64,000 nt of DNA from Pseudonocardia abyssalis (GTDB lineage Bacteria > Actinomycetota > Actinomycetes > Mycobacteriales > Pseudonocardiaceae): assembly GCF_019263705.2 (NCBI RefSeq), contig NZ_JADQDK010000001.1, forward strand, positions 1,860,001-1,924,000, written 5' to 3'. The position numbers and the translations under genes are program-made. Every line of letters begins with the position of its first letter. Within the stretch, counting starts at the first letter, position 1. Of this stretch, positions 24,669 to 33,194 are shown in pieces. The notes below the pieces were generated by a model, which saw only the letters and a program-made list of their open reading frames with translations, was not told the DNA's origin and ran no database searches.

Positions 24669-25964
24669 ATGCGTCAACGACGACGGCGGCGCCTGGGCAC
24701 CGCGGCGGTGGCCGCGCTCGCCCTGTGCGGCCTGGCCGGGTGCGGGGTCTCCGATCCCGGACCACCCACCCTGACCTGGTACATCAACCCCGACTCCGGC
24801 GGACAGGCCGAGATCGCCGCCGCCTGCACCGCGGCGGCGAACGGCGCCTACGACATCGAGGTCTCCACCCTGCCCCGCGAGTCCTCCGAGCAGCGCCAGC
24901 AGCTCGTGCGCCGCCTCGCGGCGGGCGACTCCTCGATCGACATCATGAGCCTCGACCCGCCCTACATCCCGGAGTTCGCACAGGCCGGCTTCCTCGCCCC
25001 CGTGCCCGCCGAGGTCGGGGCGCGCGCGATCGACGGCGTCGCGCAGAGCGCGATCGACGGTGCGACGTGGAACGACCAGCTGGTCACCATCCCGTTCTGG
25101 GCCAACACCCAGCTCCTCTGGTACAAGAAGTCGGTCGCCGAGGCCGCCGGGCTGGACATGACCCAGCCGGTCACCTGGGACCAGCTCGTCGCCGCCGCCC
25201 AGGCCCAGGACACCCAGATCGCGGCGCAGGGCCGCCGCGCCGAGTCGCTCGTCGTGTGGTTCAACGCGCTGATCCAGTCGGCGGGCGGCGAGGTCATCAC
25301 GCAGACCGCCGACCGGCCCGAGGACATCCAGCTCGGTCTGGACAGCCCGCAGTCCCAGCGCGCCTCCGCCGTCATGAGCGAGATCGCGAACAGCGGCGTG
25401 GTCGGCCCGGCGTTCACCACCGCGGGTGAGGACGAGAGCGTCGCGTCCTTCGAGAACGGCGCCGCCGGGTTCATGGTCAACTGGCCGTTCGTCTGGGGCC
25501 GCGCGAAGAGCGGCGTCGAGGGCGGCACGCTAGACCAGTCCGTGGTCGACGACTACGGCTGGGCCGTCTACCCCGAGGTCGACCCGGGTACGCCCAGCGC
25601 CCCGCCCTACGGCGGGATCAACCTCGGCGTCGGCGCGTCCAGCCGCTACCCGGACCTCGCGTACCAGGCCACCGAGTGCATCACCTCCGACGAGAACCAG
25701 AAGGCGTACTTCATCTCCGACGGCAACCCCGCGGCCAGCCTCGCGGTGTTCGAGGACCCGGAGGTCATCGCGGAGTTCCCCATGGCCCCGGTGATCGCCC
25801 AGTCCCTGCAGCAGGCGAAGCCCCGCCCGCAGACCGCGTACTACAGCGAGGTCTCCGGCAGCCTGCAGCGCGAGTACCACCCGCCGACCGCGGTGTCGCC
25901 CGCGACCGGGCCCGACGCCGCCGCCCTGATCCGCGCCGTCCTGTCCGGGGAGGAACTGCTGTGA
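24669..25964 (+). CDS. Sugar ABC transporter substrate-binding lipoprotein (LpqY-like)
   Basis: 431 residues. A basic start, hydrophobic stretch and lipobox LAGC at about 20-23 mark a lipoprotein anchored outside the membrane. The mature part begins with LTWYINPDSGG and continues with STLPRESSEQRQQLVRRLAAGDSSIDIMSLDPPYIPEFAQAG-type sequence that resembles mycobacterial LpqY, the trehalose receptor. The ATG has GGAGGAG eight bases upstream. The stop overlaps the first permease start (GTGA). Trehalose is the best guess for the ligand; related alpha-glucosides are possible. Confidence 0.9.
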   Translation: MRQRRRRRLGTAAVAALALCGLAGCGVSDPGPPTLTWYINPDSGGQAEIAAACTAAANGAYDIEVSTLPRESSEQRQQLVRRLAAGDSSIDIMSLDPPYIPEFAQAGFLAPVPAEVGARAIDGVAQSAIDGATWNDQLVTIPFWANTQLLWYKKSVAEAAGLDMTQPVTWDQLVAAAQAQDTQIAAQGRRAESLVVWFNALIQSAGGEVITQTADRPEDIQLGLDSPQSQRASAVMSEIANSGVVGPAFTTAGEDESVASFENGAAGFMVNWPFVWGRAKSGVEGGTLDQSVVDDYGWAVYPEVDPGTPSAPPYGGINLGVGASSRYPDLAYQATECITSDENQKAYFISDGNPAASLAVFEDPEVIAEFPMAPVIAQSLQQAKPRPQTAYYSEVSGSLQREYHPPTAVSPATGPDAAALIRAVLSGEELL

Positions 25965-26923
25965 CCACGACCGCGCCCCCGTCCACCGGGTCGGCCACGG
26001 CCGCGCCGGCACCGGCCCGGCACACCAGCGACCGCGTCCGCGCCGAGCGGCGCCTGGGCTGGATGCTCGCCGGTCCGGCGTTCGCGGTGATGCTGCTCGT
26101 CACCGCGTACCCGATCTTCCAGGCGATCTACGACTCGCTGTTCTCCTACCGGCTCACCGACCCGGGCAACCGCTCGTTCGTCGGGCTGGGCAACTACTGG
26201 GTCGTCCTCACCGACGCCCTGTGGTGGCAGTCCTTCGGCGTGACCGCGTTCATCACGGTCGTCACCGTCGCGGTGGAACTGGTGCTGGGCTTCGCGCTCG
26301 CGCTGGTGATGCTCAAGGCGCTCAAGGGCCTGCGCCCGATCCTGCGGGCCGCGATCCTGCTGCCCTACGCGATCATCACCGTCGTCTCGGCGTTCGCGTG
26401 GCAGTTCGCGTTCGACCTGACGTCGGGCTTCGTCAACAGCTGGTTCGCGTGGCTGCCGGGCATCTCGGCGGAGACCGACTGGTTCGGCCAGACCGGCACG
26501 TCGCTCCTGGTGATCTGCCTGGCCGAGATCTGGAAGACCACCCCGTTCATCTCGCTGCTGCTGCTCGCGGGTCTGGCCCAGGTGCCCGACGTGCTGCAGG
26601 AGGCCGCGCAGGTCGACGGCGCCACCTGGTGGCAGCGGATGCGCAAGGTGACCATCCCGAACATGAAGGCCGCGATCATGGTGGCCCTGCTGTTCCGCAC
26701 GCTCGACGCGTTCCGCGTGTTCGACAGCGTCTTCATCATGACGGCGGGCGCCAACGGCACCGAGACGGTGTCGTTCCTGGCCTACCGCCAGACGATCGCC
26801 CGGCTCGAGATCGGCCTGGGGTCGGCGGTGTCGGTTCTGCTCTTCCTGTCCGTGGTGCTCATCGCGTTCGGATTCATCAAGGGGTTCAAGGTCGACCTGG
26901 CCCAGGCCCGAGGGGAGAAGTAG
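25961..26923 (+). CDS. Sugar ABC transporter permease (SugA/MalF type)
   Basis: 320 residues with six likely membrane helices, beginning around residue 33 (LGWMLAGPAFAVMLLVTAYPIF). The cytoplasmic EAA loop, EAAQVDGATWWQRMRKVTIP (about 211-230), docks on the ATPase. The N-terminal 30 residues are Ala/Pro/Thr-rich. It is coupled to the binding protein by a GTGA overlap, and the second permease starts right after its TAG. Member of the MalF/SugA subfamily. Confidence 0.93.
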   Translation: MTTTAPPSTGSATAAPAPARHTSDRVRAERRLGWMLAGPAFAVMLLVTAYPIFQAIYDSLFSYRLTDPGNRSFVGLGNYWVVLTDALWWQSFGVTAFITVVTVAVELVLGFALALVMLKALKGLRPILRAAILLPYAIITVVSAFAWQFAFDLTSGFVNSWFAWLPGISAETDWFGQTGTSLLVICLAEIWKTTPFISLLLLAGLAQVPDVLQEAAQVDGATWWQRMRKVTIPNMKAAIMVALLFRTLDAFRVFDSVFIMTAGANGTETVSFLAYRQTIARLEIGLGSAVSVLLFLSVVLIAFGFIKGFKVDLAQARGEK

Positions 26924-27757
26924 ATGTCCACGCGCGAACGCACCTGGTGGATCGTCGCCGGCATCGGGATCATCCTCTACGCCCTGTTCCCGATCGCCTG
27001 GATCGTGTCGCTGTCGTTCAAATCGGCCTCCGACATCTCCAACGGGCAGTTCCTGCCCACCGTCTTCACCTGGGAGAACTACTCGCTGATCCTCACCGGG
27101 GACGCCAGTGAGCTGTTCCTGCCCGCCCTGCTCAACTCCTTCGGCATCTGCCTGATCGCCACGGCGCTGTCGTGCCTGCTCGCGATGTTCGCGGCGTACG
27201 CCATCGCCCGGCTCGACTTCCCCGGCAAGAAGATCATCCTGTCCACGGCCCTCGCGGTGGCGATCTTCCCGGTGATCTCGATCGTCACGCCGCTGTTCAA
27301 CCTGTGGCGCCAGATCGGGCTCTACGACACCTGGCCCGGCCTGATCATCCCGTACCTGTCGCTGACGCTGCCGATCTCGATCTGGACCATGTCGGCGTTC
27401 TTCCGGGAGATCCCGTGGGAGATGGAGCAGGCCGCGCAGGTCGACGGCGCCACCACCTGGCAGGCGTTCCGCAAGGTCATCGTGCCGCTCGCCGCCCCCG
27501 GCGTGTTCACCACGGCGATCATCGCGTTCTTCCTGGCCTGGAACGACTTCGTGTACGGGATCTCGCTGACCTCGACCTCGGCGGCCCGCCCCGTGCCGGC
27601 CGCGCTCGGCCTGTTCTCCGGCGCATCGCAGTTCGAGGACCCGACGGGCGGCATCGCCGCGGCCGCCGTGGTCGTCACCATCCCGGTGATCATCCTCGTC
27701 CTGTTCTTCCAGCGGCGCATCGTCGCCGGTCTCACCAACGGCGCGGTCAAGGGTTAG
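26924..27757 (+). CDS. Sugar ABC transporter permease (SugB/MalG type)
   Basis: 277 residues, six predicted helices, starting with WWIVAGIGIILYALFPIAWIVSLSF. The EAA loop reads EQAAQVDGATTWQAFRKVIVPLAAPG (middle part, about 166-190). ALFPIAWIVSLSFK and the TWENYSLILTG segment are typical of MalG-type partners. The ATG follows the previous stop with no gap. Forms the membrane pore with the preceding protein. Confidence 0.93.
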   Translation: MSTRERTWWIVAGIGIILYALFPIAWIVSLSFKSASDISNGQFLPTVFTWENYSLILTGDASELFLPALLNSFGICLIATALSCLLAMFAAYAIARLDFPGKKIILSTALAVAIFPVISIVTPLFNLWRQIGLYDTWPGLIIPYLSLTLPISIWTMSAFFREIPWEMEQAAQVDGATTWQAFRKVIVPLAAPGVFTTAIIAFFLAWNDFVYGISLTSTSAARPVPAALGLFSGASQFEDPTGGIAAAAVVVTIPVIILVLFFQRRIVAGLTNGAVKG

Positions 27758-27765
27758 GAGAAGTC

Positions 27766-29007
27766 ATGGCTTCGATCGAGATGCGCAACATCGTCAAGAA
27801 GTACGGCGACGGCTTCCCCGCCGTCAACGACGTCAGCCTGGACATCGCCGACGGCGAGTTCATGATCCTGGTCGGCCCGTCCGGCTGCGGGAAGTCCACG
27901 CTGCTGCGGATGATCGTCGGCCTGGAGGACATCACCACCGGCGACATGATCATCGGCGGTACGCGCGTCAACGACAAGGCGCCGCGCGACCGCAACCTGT
28001 CGATGGTGTTCCAGAACTACGCCCTCTACCCGCACCTGTCGGTCTACGAGAACATCGCGTTCCCGCTGCGCCTGCAGAACGTCCCCGACGACGAGGTCCG
28101 CAGGCGCGTCACCGAGGCGGCCGACGTCCTGGAGCTCCACGAGCACCTGGAGCGCAAGCCGGCGAACCTCTCCGGTGGGCAGCGCCAGCGCGTCGCGATG
28201 GGGCGGGCGATCGTCCGCTCCGCCGACGCGTTCCTGTTCGACGAGCCGCTGTCGAACCTCGACGCCAAGCTCCGCGGGCAGATGCGCACGGAGATCGCGC
28301 GCCTGCAGCGACGCCTGGGCATCACCACGGTCTACGTCACCCACGACCAGACCGAGGCCATGACGCTGGGCGACCGCGTCTGCGTGCTGCGCAAGGGCCT
28401 CATCCAGCAGGTCGCCTCGCCGCGGGAGCTCTACGAACAGCCCGTCAACCTGTTCGTGGCCGGGTTCATCGGGTCCCCCCCGATGAACTTCCTGCCCGCG
28501 ACGGTCTCGGGCAGCAGCCTGGACACCCCGTTCGGGCCGATCCAGCTCGACGAGCGGCGCGCGAAGGCCGTCGAGGGCAAGGAGCTGGTGCTCGTCGGCA
28601 TCCGCCCGGAGTACTTCGAGGACGCCTCGCTGGTCGACGAGGCGAAGCGCCCGCTGGGGTCGGTGTTCACCGCGCGCGTCGACGTCACGGAGTGGCTCGG
28701 CGACTCGCAGTACGCCTACATCCCCTACGACGCGCCCGAGGACGTCACGCTGCAGCTCAAGGAGCTCTCGCGCGAGCTCGACTCCGACCAGCTGCGGACC
28801 CAGGCGATCGTGTCGATCGACGCGACCAGCCGCATCCGCGAGGGGCGCGACGCGGAGTTCTGGCTCGACAGCCGCAAGGTGCACGTCTTCGACCCGGAGA
28901 CCGGTGACAACCTCACCCGCGACGCCGACGCGGGGGCCGAGCTGACCCGCCTGGCCGCCGAGGACCGGGTGGAGCAGGTCGAGCACGCACGGCAGGCCGC
29001 CGGCTGA
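27766..29007 (+). CDS. Sugar ABC transporter ATPase (SugC/UgpC/MsmX type)
   Basis: 413 residues. Walker A GPSGCGKST (37-45), Q-loop FQNYALYPHLSVYENIAFPL, signature LSGGQRQRVAMGRA (about 134-147), Walker B AFLFDEPLSNLDAKLR and switch histidine VYVTHDQTEAMTLGDR. The C-terminal regulatory TOBE domains (about 240-385) include VGIRPEYFED and VHVFDPETGDNL. It powers the two permeases. AGGAG lies six bases before the ATG. A strong hairpin follows the stop. The tail after residue 385 is an extra acidic stretch. Confidence 0.95.
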   Translation: MASIEMRNIVKKYGDGFPAVNDVSLDIADGEFMILVGPSGCGKSTLLRMIVGLEDITTGDMIIGGTRVNDKAPRDRNLSMVFQNYALYPHLSVYENIAFPLRLQNVPDDEVRRRVTEAADVLELHEHLERKPANLSGGQRQRVAMGRAIVRSADAFLFDEPLSNLDAKLRGQMRTEIARLQRRLGITTVYVTHDQTEAMTLGDRVCVLRKGLIQQVASPRELYEQPVNLFVAGFIGSPPMNFLPATVSGSSLDTPFGPIQLDERRAKAVEGKELVLVGIRPEYFEDASLVDEAKRPLGSVFTARVDVTEWLGDSQYAYIPYDAPEDVTLQLKELSRELDSDQLRTQAIVSIDATSRIREGRDAEFWLDSRKVHVFDPETGDNLTRDADAGAELTRLAAEDRVEQVEHARQAAG

Positions 29008-29017
29008 CCGGACGGAC

Positions 29018-29054
29018 GGTGCGCGGCGGCGGGCCCTCCCGGCCGCCGCGCACC
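29018..29054. terminator. Bidirectional terminator hairpin
   Basis: ggtgcgcggcggc (29018-29030) pairs perfectly with gccgccgcgcacc (29042-29054), a 13-bp stem with an 11-base loop. It sits in the 50-base gap between the convergent ends of the ABC ATPase gene and the phosphotransferase-like gene. Confidence 0.85.
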
Positions 29055-29057
29055 CCG

Positions 29058-30251
29058 CTAGGCCACCGAGCGGAACGCCGGGTACACCGGCAGCGTCGAC
29101 GGGGCGTCGGTGTGCCGGTCGCGCAGCACGTCGGCGACGGCGACACCCAGCCCGGCACTGGCGGGCCGTCCGGCTGCGGCAGCGGACACCGCCATCTCCC
29201 GCCAGTAGTGCGCGAGGACGGTGCTGACCCGCGGGGTGCGGGTCGGGTCGGCGCCCAGTGGCACGTCGCGGCTGCGGATCCGCGGCAGCAGCCACCACGT
29301 GCACAACCACACCCACAGCAGCTGCGCGTCGAGCAGCCGGTGCTCGAGCAACTCGGGGTCGTCGAGGTCGGGCCAGATGTCGGCGATCTCGTTGTGCCAG
29401 GCCTCCAGCATCACCGCGGCCGTGCCGGACGGCAGCGCGAAGCTCGCCTCGCACGCCGGGAACGGCACGCGGAAGTACGCGGCGTCCAGGGCGACGTCAC
29501 GGAAGCACCCGCCCTCGAAGTCGACGAACCGCACACCGCGGCTGGTGACGAGGTTGTTGTCCGGGCAGGTGTCCGATGCGCTGAACGCGCGGTAGCGGGT
29601 GCCGCCGAGCAGCCGCGCGGTGTCCTGCGCCTCGCGGTGCGCCGCGGCGGGCACCGCGATGCCGAGCTCGTCGGTCAGCATCGCGGAGACCCCGGCGAGG
29701 GCCGCGCGCGCGTCGTCGATCACGGGGTCGCGTGACGTCCGCTCCCCCATCCGACGCAGCAGCGCGCCGAAGTCGTTCTCACGCCCGGCCGTGGCCGCCT
29801 GCATCCGGCCCAGCCCGCGCGCCCAGCCCAGCAGGCAGCGCTGCGCGGCGGCGGGATCGGGACCGAACAGGGCGTCGGCGAGGGTGGAGCCGCGGCCGAG
29901 GTCCTCCAGGACGAGCAGCCGCGCGACGGGGTCGTGGGCGATCAGCACCGGGCTCGCGCGGGCCTCGCTGGGCAGCGCGGTGAACAGCTGGCAGCTCGCG
30001 ACCTCGTGGTGGAACGGGTCGGGCATCCCCGGTTCCGGGTCGGCCAGGTAGTGCTTGACGACGAGCGTGCGCGGCAACGAGAACGGGTTGCGCGCGACCC
30101 GGGCGCGGGCGACGACCGAGCGGTCGCTGCCGCCCAGATCCTCCGGGTCGGCGAGAACGACGGAAGCACCCGCCCTGCGGGTGAGCAGGCGTTCGGCGGC
30201 AGCCAGCGCGACGAGCACCGGCCTGGGGAAACTGCCCAGGTCGCTTACCAT
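29058..30251 (-). CDS. Aminoglycoside phosphotransferase-fold kinase-like protein
   Basis: 397 residues with features of the protein-kinase-like APH/choline kinase group: VVKHYLADPEP with a nucleotide lysine (about 64), LLVLEDLGRGSTLADAL, the catalytic-loop equivalent SDTCPDNNLVTSRG with D and N (about 228-240), and the metal aspartate in VRFVDFEGG (about 243-250). The usual HGD is replaced by SDT, so catalytic competence is uncertain. Its substrate may be a sugar, since it faces the sugar importer, but it lies on the other strand with its own promoter and that link is only positional. Confidence 0.72.
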   Translation of the reverse strand: MVSDLGSFPRPVLVALAAAERLLTRRAGASVVLADPEDLGGSDRSVVARARVARNPFSLPRTLVVKHYLADPEPGMPDPFHHEVASCQLFTALPSEARASPVLIAHDPVARLLVLEDLGRGSTLADALFGPDPAAAQRCLLGWARGLGRMQAATAGRENDFGALLRRMGERTSRDPVIDDARAALAGVSAMLTDELGIAVPAAAHREAQDTARLLGGTRYRAFSASDTCPDNNLVTSRGVRFVDFEGGCFRDVALDAAYFRVPFPACEASFALPSGTAAVMLEAWHNEIADIWPDLDDPELLEHRLLDAQLLWVWLCTWWLLPRIRSRDVPLGADPTRTPRVSTVLAHYWREMAVSAAAAGRPASAGLGVAVADVLRDRHTDAPSTLPVYPAFRSVA

Positions 30252-30294
30252 CGCCCGGGACCCTACCCGCTCGCCCGCCGGGCGGCCGAAGGCG

Positions 30295-31236
30295 TCAGCC
30301 GGTGGACAGCCGCCGCGTCCCGCGCCGCCGTGCCGCGGACGTGCGCGAGGCCAGGAGCACCGCGATGGCGGCCAGCACGATCCCGACGATGTTGACGACC
30401 AGCTGCAGGGCCGAGCCCGCGGCTTCGGCGAACCGGCCCTCCACCAGCGCGACGCTCGCGAACGCCGCCGCGGGCACGGTCGTGACCGAGATGAACACCC
30501 CGACCAGCGACGCCGACTTCGCCGAGGTCAGGGCGAGCATGCCGGCCGCCCCGGCCAGCAGCGCGACGATGAGGGAGAACCAGCCGACCTGGTAGATGAA
30601 GTCGACCTGGTCCAGCGCGTCGAGGGTGGTGGCGTCGAGCAGCCCGACGTAGTCGAACAGGACGGTGGCGACGGCGGTGACGGCCATCGCGAGCGGGAAG
30701 CCGACGGCCAGCGCCAGTGCGCCCCGGCGCACGAGATCACGGCGGCGCAGCACGATCCCGACCGCCACGGCGGCCAGCGGCCCGAACTCCGGGCCGAGCA
30801 CCATCGCGCCGACGACCGTGACCGGCGAGTTGGTGATCGCGCCGATCGCGGCGAGCAGGCAGGCGACGGTGAGGAACGCCTGGAAGCTCACCGACAGCCG
30901 CGAGTCCTCGCCGGTGCGGGCCACCACCTCGTCCCAGATGACGGCGTCCTGCGGGTCGCCGGGCACCACCTCCTCGGCGGTGTCGGCCGCGTCGGACAGT
31001 GTGGTGTCGATCGTCTCCAGCGTGACGCCACCGACGCGGTCGACACCGAGCGCGCACAGGCCGTCGAGCACGGCGTCGACGGCCTCGCGGGTGACGTCGG
31101 CCTCGACGACGTCACCGGCCGGCTGGACCGCCGCTCCCGTCAGCACCGTGAGGTGCGTGGCGCCGGGCTCGGCGAGCAGCAGGTCCCGGACGGCGGCCGT
31201 CGTCTCCACCGGGGAGATGACCCGCAGGTGCTGCAC
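30295..31236 (-). CDS. DUF389 membrane protein
   Basis: 313 residues. An N-terminal soluble part (about 1-110; MQHLRVISPVETTAAVRDLL onward) is followed by six hydrophobic helices. The DUF389 core reads FQAFLTVACLLAAIGAITNSPVTVVGAMVLGPEFGPLAAVAVGI (about 118-160), with QVGWFSLIVALLAGAAGMLAL and a further helix pair near the end. Function unknown; homologues were once called hydrophobic. It starts six bases after aspS on the same strand, so it is likely read through from aspS. The basic C-terminus should be cytoplasmic. Confidence 0.88.
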   Translation of the reverse strand: MQHLRVISPVETTAAVRDLLLAEPGATHLTVLTGAAVQPAGDVVEADVTREAVDAVLDGLCALGVDRVGGVTLETIDTTLSDAADTAEEVVPGDPQDAVIWDEVVARTGEDSRLSVSFQAFLTVACLLAAIGAITNSPVTVVGAMVLGPEFGPLAAVAVGIVLRRRDLVRRGALALAVGFPLAMAVTAVATVLFDYVGLLDATTLDALDQVDFIYQVGWFSLIVALLAGAAGMLALTSAKSASLVGVFISVTTVPAAAFASVALVEGRFAEAAGSALQLVVNIVGIVLAAIAVLLASRTSAARRRGTRRLSTG

Positions 31237-31242
31237 CGCGGG

Positions 31243-33039
31243 TCAGCTCGGTTCGGCGGGCGCGGCCGGGGCGGCCTTGGCCGCGGGCCTGGCGTCCACC
31301 CCTGCCTCCTTGCGCTGCTCGGGGGTGATCGGGGCGGGCGCCGCGGTGAGCGGGTCGTAGCCGCCACCGGTCTTCGGGAACGCGATGACCTCGCGGATCG
31401 AGTCGACGCCCGCGAGCAGCGCCGTGATCCGGTCCCAGCCGAACGCGATGCCGCCGTGCGGGGGCGGGCCGAACGCGAACGCGTCGAGCAGGAAGCCGAA
31501 CTTCTCCTGCGCCTCCTCCGCGCCGAGGCCCATGATCTCGAAGACGCGCTTCTGGACGTCGGCACGGTGGATTCGGATCGACCCGCCGCCGATCTCGTTG
31601 CCGTTGCAGACGATGTCGTAGGCGTAGGCGAGCGCGTTGCCCGGGTCGGACTCGAACGTGTCGATCCAGTCGGCGTTCGGCGAGGTGAACGCGTGGTGCA
31701 GCGCGGTCCACTGACCGCTGCCGACGGCGACGTCGTCGGTCTCGGCGGTGGACTCGAACATCGGGGCGTCGACGATCCAGACGAACGACCACGCCGACTC
31801 GTCGATCTGGCCGGTGCGGCGCGCGATCTCCCCGCGGGCCGCGCCGAGCAGCGCGCGGGCGTCCTTCGGGGTGCCGGCGGCGAAGAAGATGCAGTCGCCC
31901 GGCTGAGCGCCGACGGCCTTCGCGAGCCCCTCGCGTTCGGCCTCGGACAGGTTCTTGACGACCGGGCCGCGCTCGTCGACCGAGCCGTCCTCACCGATGA
32001 GCACGTAGGCGAGACCGCGGGCGCCGCGCTGCTTGGCCCACTCCTGCCAGGCGTCGAGCGCGCGGCGGGCCTGCGATCCCCCGCCGGTCATCACGACGGC
32101 ACCGACGTAGGGGTTCTGGAAGACGCGGAACTGCGTCTCGGAGAAGTACTCCGTCATGTCGGTGAGCTCGATGCCGAACCGCAGGTCGGGCTTGTCGGAC
32201 CCGTACCGGCGCATCGACTCCTCGTAGGTCATCCGCGGGATCGGGAGCGGGACCTCGTAGCCGATCAGGCTCCACAGCGCGGCGAGGATGGCCTCGGCGA
32301 GTTCCAGCACGTCGTCCTGCTCGACGAAGCTCATCTCGATGTCGAGCTGGGTGAACTCGGGCTGGCGGTCGGCGCGGAAGTCCTCGTCGCGGTAGCAGCG
32401 GGCGATCTGGTAGTACCGCTCCATCCCGCCGACCATGAGCAGCTGCTTGAACAGCTGCGGGCTCTGCGGCAGGGCGTACCAGCTCCCCGGGCGCAGACGG
32501 GCCGGCACGAGGAAGTCGCGGGCCCCCTCGGGCGTCGACCGGGTGAGCGTGGGGGTCTCGATCTCGACGAAGTCGCGCTCGTCGAGCACGCCGCGGGCGG
32601 CCTTGTTGACCGCGCTGCGCAGGCGCAGGGCCGCTGCGGGGCCGCTGCGGCGCAGATCGAGGTAGCGGTGCTTGAGGCGGATCTCCTCGCCGACCTCGCC
32701 GTGCTCGTCGACCGGGAACGGCAGCGGGGCCGACTCCGACAGCACCGTGAACCCGGTGACGGTGATCTCGACGGCGCCCGTGGGCAGCTCCGGGTTCTCG
32801 TTGCCCGCGGGACGGGCGACGACCTCGCCGGTGATCTGCACACAGAACTCCGAGCGCAGCCGGTGCGCCCGCTCGGCCATCTCGCCCTCACGGAACACGA
32901 CCTGCGCCGACCCGGAGGCGTCGCGGAGGTCGACGAAGATCACTCCGCCGTGATCACGGCGGCGCGCCACCCAGCCGGCGAGGGTCACGGACTGTCCGGC
33001 GTGCTCGGCACGCAACGTACCGGCGGGGTGGGATCGCAT
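31243..33039 (-). CDS. aspS: Aspartyl-tRNA synthetase (probably non-discriminating)
   Basis: 598 residues. N-terminal OB-fold anticodon domain starts [32 protein letters not shown]. The class II catalytic domain has [77 protein letters not shown] (motif 2 region) and GIAFGWDRI (motif 3). The bacterial GAD insertion lies between. I use the ATG at 33039, as in mycobacterial AspS; a GTG one codon earlier is possible. Actinobacteria often use AspRS on both tRNA-Asp and tRNA-Asn with GatCAB; not testable here. The C-terminus carries an Ala/Pro-rich extension. Confidence 0.97.
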   Translation of the reverse strand: MRSHPAGTLRAEHAGQSVTLAGWVARRRDHGGVIFVDLRDASGSAQVVFREGEMAERAHRLRSEFCVQITGEVVARPAGNENPELPTGAVEITVTGFTVLSESAPLPFPVDEHGEVGEEIRLKHRYLDLRRSGPAAALRLRSAVNKAARGVLDERDFVEIETPTLTRSTPEGARDFLVPARLRPGSWYALPQSPQLFKQLLMVGGMERYYQIARCYRDEDFRADRQPEFTQLDIEMSFVEQDDVLELAEAILAALWSLIGYEVPLPIPRMTYEESMRRYGSDKPDLRFGIELTDMTEYFSETQFRVFQNPYVGAVVMTGGGSQARRALDAWQEWAKQRGARGLAYVLIGEDGSVDERGPVVKNLSEAEREGLAKAVGAQPGDCIFFAAGTPKDARALLGAARGEIARRTGQIDESAWSFVWIVDAPMFESTAETDDVAVGSGQWTALHHAFTSPNADWIDTFESDPGNALAYAYDIVCNGNEIGGGSIRIHRADVQKRVFEIMGLGAEEAQEKFGFLLDAFAFGPPPHGGIAFGWDRITALLAGVDSIREVIAFPKTGGGYDPLTAAPAPITPEQRKEAGVDARPAAKAAPAAPAEPS

Positions 33040-33194
33040 CACGGCGACGAGGCTATCCGGCACCCCCCGGCACCCGGCCAGCAGGTTTCCCTACGCCCGG
33101 TCACGACCCGGACCCGGCCCGTCGCGCGGGCGCAGCCGGATCCCGACCCGGCCACCACCTGCCGGTCGTGCGGGTGGCTCGCCACGGCAGGCTG

